A stretch of DNA of 8,910 nt from Alphaproteobacteria bacterium (GTDB lineage Bacteria; Pseudomonadota; Alphaproteobacteria; Sphingomonadales; Rhodothalassiaceae): positions 1 to 8,910 of the forward strand of contig RFIU01000260.1 in NCBI GenBank assembly GCA_003695555.1. The letters are read 5' to 3'. Every line of letters starts with the position of its first letter. Position 1 is the stretch's first letter. Of this stretch, positions 1 through 4,707 are shown one piece after another. The translations under genes and the position numbers were made by a program. A model generated the notes under the pieces. That model made no database searches, was not told the DNA's origin, and saw only the letters and a list, made by a program, of their open reading frames with translations.

Positions 1-493
1 AGGGAATCACCATTGACCAGGCCTCGACGCAGCGGAAGCGATAGACACGGGTCTCCAGATCAGCAGGATCGATCAGGTCTTCCAGCCGCCATTCGCCCGG
101 ATGGGCGACCAGCCCCGAAACCTCGACAGTCCAGGGAAAGCTGCGGAAATGGCGGGCATGGCGGGCCGGATCCTCCTTGTCGGTACCGAATTCATAATAG
201 TTGTTGTAGCCGGTAGCGACCGCTTCATCGGTAATTGCTTCATCGCCGGCGCGATAGCGCGGATTCCCGCGGGCGGGGATGCGCCCTTGCGCATCAACGA
301 ATGGCGGCCGTCGCTCGGGCATGGCCATTGCTGCAAAGCGCATCGGGAGGGCGGCAAGGCCGGCAAGCGCACCCGCTGCGGCGAGGAAGCCGCGTCGGCG
401 ATAGAGCGCCTCGGGAGTGACAGGCTCACGACAAGCGGATTCCCGCACATGCTTCGGGCGGGGCAGGCGCGCCGGGTGAGGGGGCAGATTCAT
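1..493 (-). CDS. msrP: MsrP, periplasmic protein-methionine-sulfoxide reductase, catalytic subunit (N-terminal 164 residues; cut by window edge)
   Basis: This is the molybdopterin enzyme that reduces oxidised methionines in periplasmic proteins, with electrons delivered by the haem membrane protein MsrQ. The visible 164 residues carry a twin-arginine signal (R33-R34-G-F-L, then an alanine-rich hydrophobic stretch) with a likely cleavage site near A57. They also carry the family blocks GYNNYYEFGTDKEDPA (residues 95-110) and YRFRCVEAWSMV (151-162). C155 in the second block aligns with the cysteine that binds molybdenum in E. coli YedY/MsrP. The E. coli protein has about 334 residues, so roughly the C-terminal half lies beyond the left edge. 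An msrQ gene would be expected downstream but is not visible. The ATG at 493 is supported by AGGAGGG (502-508), 8 bases upstream. A small open frame of unknown meaning ends in an ATGA overlap with this start. Family assignment is confident. Confidence 0.95.
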   Translation of the reverse strand, partial: MNLPPHPARLPRPKHVRESACREPVTPEALYRRRGFLAAAGALAGLAALPMRFAAMAMPERRPPFVDAQGRIPARGNPRYRAGDEAITDEAVATGYNNYYEFGTDKEDPARHARHFRSFPWTVEVSGLVAHPGEWRLEDLIDPADLETRVYRFRCVEAWSMVIP

Positions 494-576
494 CGGGAGA
501 TCCCTCCTTTTCGGATTCGCACACCTTTGCCGAGCCAGTACCCGGCACAAGCATCCGTCTCTCGATCCCCTGTCGC

Positions 577-616
577 GCCCATCTTGAAGCCGTGCCCAGC
601 CTTGCCCATCTGAAGC
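577..616. repeat. Short direct repeat pair in the msrP/yqgE gap
   Basis: GCCCATCTTGAAGC at 577-590 is repeated as GCCCATCTGAAGC at 604-616, differing by one T. The copies are separated by 13 bases. Read on the minus strand in the open frame that ends at the msrP start, they encode the imperfect repeat within MLQMGKAGHGFKMG. Function is unknown. A regulator half-site pair or a fragment of a dispersed repeat are both possible. Confidence 0.5.
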
Positions 617-621
617 ATGAA

Positions 622-659
622 GGCAAGCGTGGAGCGGACATCGACGATGGATGCTTGCC
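622..659. repeat. Inverted repeat / potential stem-loop between msrP and yqgE
   Basis: GGCAAGCGT (622-630) pairs with ATGCTTGCC (651-659): nine pairs including one G-T, with a 20-base loop. A third element, CTTGCC at 601-606, can also pair with GGCAAG at 622-627, so two exclusive hairpins are possible. No T-tract follows on either strand, so this is not a typical terminator. It sits 85 bases upstream of the yqgE start and 129 bases upstream of msrP. Confidence 0.4.
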
Positions 660-743
660 CCTCGCGAAAAATGCGCGCAACATGCGGAAGGGCGATGCCG
701 TCACGCCCGCCCGCAGGCGACCGAACGAGGACGACGAAACCCC

Positions 744-1313
744 ATGGCTGAAGGCCCCAATCCCTATCTTGAAGGACAGCTTCTGCTCGCCATGCCGGCG
801 ATGGGCGATCCGCGCTTCGAGCGTGCCGTCGTTTTCGTCTGCTCTCACTCGGAAGAAGGCGCCATGGGGCTGATCGTCAACCGGCCCTTCCAGGGCCTGA
901 CCTTCCGCGAACTGCTCGAGCAGCTCGACATAGAGGTCGGCGAACCGGTCGTGGATATTCCCATCCAGGTCGGCGGACCGGTGGAAACCGGGCGCGGCTT
1001 CGTGCTTCATTCGACCGACTTCATTCAGGAAACATCGCTCGTCGTCACCGAAACCATCGCCCTGACCGCGACGGTGGACATCCTCAAGGCGATCGCCGAA
1101 GGCAAGGGGCCGCGCCATCGGCTGCTTGCGCTCGGCTATGCGGGGTGGGCGCCGGGCCAGCTCGAGGCGGAAATTCAGGCGAACGGATGGCTGACCGCGC
1201 CCGCCGATGAGGAACTGATCTTCAACACCCCGCTTGAGGACATCTGGCCGCGCGCCATGCAGATGCTCGGCGTCGATGTCTCGATGCTCTCCTCGGCAAT
1301 GGGTCACGCCTGA
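744..1313 (+). CDS. yqgE: YqgE/AlgH family protein
   Basis: This is a 189-residue member of the widely conserved YqgE/AlgH family (DUF179), whose biochemical role is not settled. Family blocks are clear: GQLLLAMPAMGDPRFERAVV (residues 11-30), GAMGLIVNRP (39-48), GGPVETGRGFVLHS (77-90) and GYAGWAPGQLEAEIQANGWL (131-150). Length is typical. The ATG at 744 was chosen because the protein then starts about 10 residues before the conserved GQLL block, as in relatives. The frame stays open upstream to an ATG at 651, but that 31-residue extension is arginine-rich and resembles nothing in the family. The Shine-Dalgarno is weak: GAGG at 727-730, 13 bases from the start. The gene converges on pgeF with only 25 bases between stops. 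It is a soluble cytoplasmic protein with no signal peptide. Confidence 0.95.
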   Translation: MAEGPNPYLEGQLLLAMPAMGDPRFERAVVFVCSHSEEGAMGLIVNRPFQGLTFRELLEQLDIEVGEPVVDIPIQVGGPVETGRGFVLHSTDFIQETSLVVTETIALTATVDILKAIAEGKGPRHRLLALGYAGWAPGQLEAEIQANGWLTAPADEELIFNTPLEDIWPRAMQMLGVDVSMLSSAMGHA

Positions 1314-1338
1314 AACGATTCGCCCTTTCGGACGGTAT

Positions 1339-2133
1339 TCATTCCGGTTGCGCTGCGATGACGATCGCGGAGAGCTGCCGGCCGTAGTCGGCGGCTCCCT
1401 CGCGGCAGGCGCGGCGATAGCTGAAGAAGCGCGCCTCATCGGCACAGGTGTCGGCGGGAATGACGGTGACCCGTTCGATACCTGCTTCACGCAGGCGCCA
1501 GGCGGCGAAACCGGGAAGATCGAAGAACCGGCGATCGCTGCGACGCGCCGGCCGGAAGAAGGACGCCGCACGCGGATGCGCCGCCAGTACCGCAGTGCGC
1601 AGATCCTCGCCGACTTCATAGGAATGGGGGCCGATCGCCGGGCCGATCGCGGCCGCGATCGCGGATCGGTGCGCGCCAAGATCGACCATCGCCGCGGTGA
1701 CGCTCTCGACGATACCGGCCACCGCACCACGCCAGCCGGCATGCGCGGCGGCGACGATCCCGCGGTCGGCATCAGCGAGCAGCAGCGGCACGCAGTCGGC
1801 GGTCACGACGCCGACGGCAAGGCCCGGCCGGCGGGTCACGGCGGCATCCGCCCGTGCGCGCGTCTGCCCGGCATCATCGACAATCTGCACCGCCCGGCCG
1901 TGCACCTGCCAGGGGGTGAAGAGCCCCGCAGCCCCGAGGGCGCGCCGGGCCCGCGAGCGATTTTCGCGCACCGCGCGCGGGTCGTCGTCGCTTCCCGTCC
2001 CGACATTCAGGCTCTGATAGATTCCACGGGACACCCCGCCCTGCCGGGTGAAGAAGCCGTGCCGGATTCCGGCCGCGCGCCATTCGGCATCGAATTCGGT
2101 CGCGCTCAAAAAGAGCGGCGGGCTTGTGCTCAT
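1339..2133 (-). CDS. pgeF: PgeF (YfiH), peptidoglycan editing factor / multicopper polyphenol oxidase family
   Basis: This 264-residue protein belongs to the YfiH/DUF152 family. In E. coli the homologue keeps L-serine out of the peptidoglycan stem peptide by acting on wrongly made UDP-MurNAc-L-Ser. Older annotations call the family laccase or purine-nucleoside-processing. The metal-site residues are all present: H78 in TPWQVHG, C114 in TADCVPLLLAD and H131 in AAHAGWRG. The N-terminal HGFFTRQGGVS (25-35) and C-terminal FFSYRR (236-241) are also typical. C230 precedes the last block. It is the last gene of the lgt operon. Its ATG overlaps the upstream stop as ATGA (2130-2133), and it has its own Shine-Dalgarno GGGAGG (2140-2145) 6 bases upstream. 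This suggests coupled but also independent initiation. No terminator hairpin is visible in the 25-base gap before yqgE. Confidence 0.95.
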   Translation of the reverse strand: MSTSPPLFLSATEFDAEWRAAGIRHGFFTRQGGVSRGIYQSLNVGTGSDDDPRAVRENRSRARRALGAAGLFTPWQVHGRAVQIVDDAGQTRARADAAVTRRPGLAVGVVTADCVPLLLADADRGIVAAAHAGWRGAVAGIVESVTAAMVDLGAHRSAIAAAIGPAIGPHSYEVGEDLRTAVLAAHPRAASFFRPARRSDRRFFDLPGFAAWRLREAGIERVTVIPADTCADEARFFSYRRACREGAADYGRQLSAIVIAAQPE

Positions 2134-3263
2134 CGTCCACCTCCCGACGGCGGCACGAGAAAGCCTGGGGGCGGCTCGGCCGTCTGCGGCCCGAGGATGG
2201 CGAGCACCTGAAACAGTGCCCCCATCGCTTCACCGGCGACGAGGCGGGCTACGCCGCTCATGATCTCGGCGCGGACGTGTTCCTCTTTGCCGGCGGCCAG
2301 TCGTTCGGCGCGCAGGCCGATGCCGAGCGCTTCGAGGAAGGGCCCCTGTGCGAGTGGTCCGAAGACCCGCGCTCCTTGTGCGTCGGCAGCCGCTGCCAGC
2401 GCCGTAAAATCGACATGGGCGGTCCAGTCGGCCTCTCCCGGCGCTTCGAAGAGCGGAACCCGGGCGTGACGGCGCACCGCCTGCAGGGTGTCGCCATGGC
2501 CGGGAGCAGCATAGCCGTAATCGATGATGAGGGCCGCGCCCCCTTCCTCGGCGAGCCGCCGGGCGATAAGGGTCATGATCGCGCGCGCGGCCTCGTTCGC
2601 CTCGATGATGCCCCCGGGTGCGATTCCGGCGAGCCGACCGGCGGGGAAAAGATCTTCGAGCGTGCGCGCGGGCACCGGCCGAAAGACGAAACGGAAATCG
2701 CCCCCCTCTTCGTCGAGGCCGACGTGACATTCGCTCCAGCCGGTCGCCTCGCGTCGGAACTGTCGGATGGGAAGAGCGTCGAAGAATTCATTGGCGATCA
2801 GCAGCAGGGGACCGGCCGGCACATCATCGAAGCGATCGTGCCAATGGGCCCCGGGGACGCGTGCCGCCTGCTCACGCTTCAGCTCCGGGTGCGATTCGAC
2901 GAGATGGACATCGAGCGCCCGGTGCAGTTCCGGCACCACCGCCATCGCCCGCAGCGCATCGGCCATCAGCGTGCCGCGACCGGGGCCGAGCTCGACGAGG
3001 CGCGCGGGGGCCGGCCGACCCGCTGCCATCCAGCGATCGGCGAGCCAGAGGCCGACGAGCTCGCCGAAGATCTGCGAGATCTCCGGAGCGGTGATGAAAT
3101 CTCCCTCGCGCCCGAGCGGTCGGCCCCGGCGATAGTAGCCGTGTTCAGGATCCTGCAGGATCCGCTCCATGAAGCGGTCGAGCCGCATCGGCCCGCAAGC
3201 GACGATCTCGGCCGACAGAGCGCGCGCGAGCGGAGTCGATGACGCCTGCAACGGTCGCCTCAT
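2130..3263 (-). CDS. Class I SAM-dependent methyltransferase, MidA/NDUFAF7 family (DUF185)
   Basis: This is a 377-residue cytoplasmic protein. The mitochondrial relative NDUFAF7 methylates an arginine of complex I subunit NDUFS2; what bacterial members methylate is not settled. Family signatures appear in order: HGYY (41-44), GDFITAPEISQIFGELVG (54-71), the SAM-binding glycine loop VELGPGRGTLMADALR (90-105), ANEFFDALPIRQF (157-169) and IIDYGYA (246-252). The C-terminal helical part, ending in a Pro/Gly-rich tail, completes a typical length. It is the middle gene of the lgt operon. Its ATG overlaps the lgt stop as ATGA (3260-3263), and its own stop overlaps the pgeF start in the same way. No strong Shine-Dalgarno precedes its start, so translation probably depends on coupling to lgt. 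The lgt/methyltransferase/pgeF order is common in Alphaproteobacteria. Confidence 0.93.
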   Translation of the reverse strand: MRRPLQASSTPLARALSAEIVACGPMRLDRFMERILQDPEHGYYRRGRPLGREGDFITAPEISQIFGELVGLWLADRWMAAGRPAPARLVELGPGRGTLMADALRAMAVVPELHRALDVHLVESHPELKREQAARVPGAHWHDRFDDVPAGPLLLIANEFFDALPIRQFRREATGWSECHVGLDEEGGDFRFVFRPVPARTLEDLFPAGRLAGIAPGGIIEANEAARAIMTLIARRLAEEGGAALIIDYGYAAPGHGDTLQAVRRHARVPLFEAPGEADWTAHVDFTALAAAADAQGARVFGPLAQGPFLEALGIGLRAERLAAGKEEHVRAEIMSGVARLVAGEAMGALFQVLAILGPQTAEPPPGFLVPPSGGGR

Positions 3264-4087
3264 TGCGTTCCATCCGTTCGTCGCGCCCGCACGATGAGCC
3301 AGAGACCGGCGAGAATAAGCGGCAGGCTGAGAATCTGCCCCATCGACATCACGCCCGCGATCAGGCCGAGAAAGGAATCCGGCGCCCGAGTGTATTCGAC
3401 GAGAAAACGGGCCGTGCCATAGCCGGCGAGAAAGACACCGGTCAGCCCGCCCTCGCGCTGCCTCCAGGCGGGCCGGCGCCAGAACAGGAAATTGAGAATC
3501 GCGAAGAGGAGGAGCCCTTCAAGGGTCGCCTCGTAGATCTGGCTCGGATGGCGGGGAATCTGCAGCGGGTCGCGGGGAAAGACCATCGCCCAAGGGAGAT
3601 CGGCAGGCCGTCCCCACAATTCGCCATTGATGAAATTGGCCAGTCTGCCGAAGAACAGACCGATCGGCGCGACCACCGCAACGAGATCGGAAAAGCGCAG
3701 CACCGCCACCTGAAACCGTCGGGCGAAGAGCAGGATCGCGACCGCGACGCCGATCAGCCCGCCGTGAAAGGACATGCCGCCATCCCACAGCCGGACGATC
3801 TCCAGCGGATCGGACAGATAAAGTGACGGCTTGTAGAAGATTACATAGCCGAGCCGGCCGCCGAGAATGACCCCGAAGGTCGCATAGAGCAGGAAGTCGT
3901 CCACCGCCTGCTGAGCGAGGGAAAGCCGCGCGACTCGCACCAGTCGCTTGAGATACCACCAGCCGAACAGCAGGCCGGCAAGATATGCGAGCGAATACCA
4001 GCGGATCGCCAGCGGCCCGATGCGGACCAGGACGGGGTCGATCTGCGGATAGGCGAGGACGTCGATGATGGGCGGGATGATATCCAC
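3260..4087 (-). CDS. lgt: Lgt, prolipoprotein diacylglyceryl transferase
   Basis: Lgt is an inner-membrane enzyme that moves diacylglycerol from phosphatidylglycerol to the lipobox cysteine of prolipoproteins, the first step of lipoprotein maturation. Numbering from the GTG at 4087 gives 275 residues. Visible are the N-terminal block IDPVLVRIGPLAIRWYSLAY (16-35), GGMSFHGGLIG (103-113) with the conserved histidine H108, and the Lgt signature GRLANFINGELWGR (147-160). HPSQIYEA (180-187) and RFLVEY (227-232) follow. Several hydrophobic helices span the chain. Start choice: GTG 4087 has GGGAGG (4093-4098) at 5-base spacing. In-frame ATGs at 4108 and 4123 would add 7 or 12 residues but lack a well-placed ribosome site. 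It is the first gene of a three-gene operon. The TGA overlaps the next ATG. A substrate, the FKBP lipoprotein, is encoded in this window. Confidence 0.95.
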   Translation of the reverse strand: MDIIPPIIDVLAYPQIDPVLVRIGPLAIRWYSLAYLAGLLFGWWYLKRLVRVARLSLAQQAVDDFLLYATFGVILGGRLGYVIFYKPSLYLSDPLEIVRLWDGGMSFHGGLIGVAVAILLFARRFQVAVLRFSDLVAVVAPIGLFFGRLANFINGELWGRPADLPWAMVFPRDPLQIPRHPSQIYEATLEGLLLFAILNFLFWRRPAWRQREGGLTGVFLAGYGTARFLVEYTRAPDSFLGLIAGVMSMGQILSLPLILAGLWLIVRARRTDGTQ

Positions 4088-4092
4088 CGGCA

Positions 4093-4098
4093 CCTCCC
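4093..4098 (-). promoter_or_regulatory. Shine-Dalgarno supporting the GTG start of lgt
   Basis: GGGAGG on the minus strand lies 5 bases before GTG 4087-4085. The alternative ATG at 4108 has GGGAG directly against it, too close to work well. The ATG at 4123 has only AGAGGG about 20 bases away. Confidence 0.5.
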
Positions 4099-4140
4099 GT
4101 TCAGCCATTCTCCCGCGCCGCATCCGGCACGAGCAGGTTC

Positions 4141-4157
4141 GTCCCTCTAGACGGGAC
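4141..4157. promoter_or_regulatory. Palindrome GTCCC-N7-GGGAC over the lgt -10 box
   Basis: Arms GTCCC (4141-4145) and GGGAC (4153-4157) flank TCTAGAC and cover the proposed -10 element. Its position would suit a repressor site. Five-base arms are short enough to arise by chance, and no regulator is known from the sequence. Confidence 0.25.
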
Positions 4158-4175
4158 TGGCCGACGCGCTGTCAA
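4146..4175 (-). promoter_or_regulatory. Putative sigma-70 promoter of the lgt operon
   Basis: The minus strand has a perfect TTGACA -35 box at 4170-4175. An 18-base spacer separates it from TCTAGA at 4146-4151 as the -10. The -35 is strong and the -10 is a poor match to TATAAT (3 of 6). Transcription would start near 4139. That leaves about 50 bases of leader if GTG 4087 is the start, but only about 15 if ATG 4123 is used. The -10 lies inside a small palindrome. Confidence 0.5.
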
Positions 4176-4227
4176 GCGTCACAGGGCAGAAGGCCGTCGC
4201 GAGTGGCGTTTCGTTCCCAATCGAGTG

Positions 4228-4257
4228 TTGGCAGCTACGGGTCCGATGCCGCATAGT
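4228..4257 (+). promoter_or_regulatory. Putative promoter of the UbiK-family gene
   Basis: TTGGCA (4228-4233) matches the -35 consensus at 5 of 6 bases. After an 18-base spacer, CATAGT (4252-4257) matches the -10 at 4 of 6. A start near 4264 would leave about 60 bases of leader before ATG 4324, which has GGAAGGG (4311-4317) 6 bases upstream. This promoter and that of lgt are divergent, with -35 boxes about 52 bases apart. Confidence 0.4.
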
Positions 4258-4323
4258 GCGCCCGGATGGTTCGGCGATGATGCGCGATATTCGCGCGGAG
4301 GGAATTTCCAGGAAGGGTTAGCG

Positions 4324-4674
4324 ATGCAGACCGACAATCGAATCTTCGACGACCTCGCCCGCTTGATGAGCGGTGCGATGGGGGCGGCAGGATCGCTTCG
4401 CCAGGAGATGGAGGCGGCATGGCGGGCCTGGCTCGAACGCCGTCTTGGCGAACTCGACCTCGTCACTCGTGACGAGTTCGACGTCGTGCGCGCAATGGCG
4501 GAAAAGGCGCGCGAGGAAAATGTCGCGCTGGAAACCCGGGTGGAAGCGCTCGAGAAACGACTTGCGGCGCTCGAAACGAGGAAGAGCGCTTCCCCACGCA
4601 AGCGGCCGGCCGCCAAGAAGACGGCGAGCGTGAAGGGTAAGGGTGCTTCGAAGGCGGAGCAACCTTCGGACTGA
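4324..4674 (+). CDS. ubiK: UbiK-family accessory factor (BMFP, membrane fusogenic protein family)
   Basis: This 116-residue protein belongs to the BMFP/YqiC family. In E. coli, UbiK is an accessory factor for aerobic ubiquinone biosynthesis that binds UbiJ and lipids; Brucella Mfp is the founding alphaproteobacterial example. The recognisable core is LVTRDEFDVVRAMAEKAREE (residues 46-65), followed by a coiled coil with leucine heptads to about residue 86. An amphipathic N-terminal helix precedes it. The tail (87-116) is rich in Lys, Ala and Ser and probably disordered, as in other alphaproteobacterial members. ATG 4324 has GGAAGGG at good spacing. The frame is open further upstream to an ATG at 4225, but that extension lacks family similarity. 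It is divergent from lgt and convergent with the hybrid kinase, 20 bases from stop to stop. Family assignment is confident; a role in ubiquinone synthesis in this organism is inferred. Confidence 0.88.
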   Translation: MQTDNRIFDDLARLMSGAMGAAGSLRQEMEAAWRAWLERRLGELDLVTRDEFDVVRAMAEKAREENVALETRVEALEKRLAALETRKSASPRKRPAAKKTASVKGKGASKAEQPSD

Positions 4675-4683
4675 AGTGTCGCG

Positions 4684-4707
4684 CCCGACGGCCGTCAAGC
4701 CGGCGGG
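4684..4707. terminator. Stem-loop between convergent UbiK-family and hybrid kinase genes
   Basis: CCCGACGGC (4684-4692) pairs with GCCGGCGGG (4699-4707), with 8 of 9 pairs and a 6-base loop. It covers the kinase stop codon and lies 9 bases after the ubiK stop. No T-run follows on either strand, so any termination would be weak or Rho-assisted. A perfect 10-base palindrome, GACGGCCGTC, sits inside it (4687-4696). Confidence 0.3.

Larger units (their letters stand above)
494..743. other. Divergent msrP/yqgE intergenic region with repeats and an unexplained open frame
   Basis: No recognisable gene lies in these 250 bases. They must hold the promoters of both msrP and yqgE, but I see no convincing -35/-10 pair on either strand. 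The region contains a near-perfect direct repeat (577-590 and 604-616) and an inverted repeat (622-630 with 651-659). A minus-strand frame without stops also crosses the gap and ends at TGA 490-492, overlapping the msrP ATG as ATGA. Candidate ATG codons in that frame (618, 609, 582) have no Shine-Dalgarno sequence. The frame could be a coupled leader peptide, part of a dispersed repeat, or chance openness in GC-rich DNA. Confidence 0.5.

Noticed and set aside
1314..1338. Terminator between yqgE and pgeF
   Set aside because: The 25-base gap shows no stem of useful length and no T-run.
426..1772. 448-residue minus-strand open frame across the msrP/yqgE gap and yqgE
   Set aside because: It lies antisense to yqgE and out of frame with pgeF and msrP, and is rich in Arg, Pro and Ser. 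This is the usual product of a GC-rich third codon position, not a gene.
1234..2211. 325-residue plus-strand open frame opposite pgeF
   Set aside because: It is antisense to pgeF, overlaps the end of yqgE in another frame, and has shadow-like composition.
2124..3242. 372-residue plus-strand open frame opposite the MidA-type methyltransferase
   Set aside because: It is the complement of a well-supported coding frame and has no family motif.
3239..3826. 195-residue plus-strand open frame opposite lgt
   Set aside because: It is a charged, Glu/Arg/Gln-rich translation of the complement of lgt membrane helices, a typical antisense artefact.
4195..4220. Possible EcfG-type general stress promoter (GGAAC near 4213-4217, minus strand)
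   Set aside because: At 16 bases spacing the second element reads CGGC instead of CGTT, so the match is incomplete.
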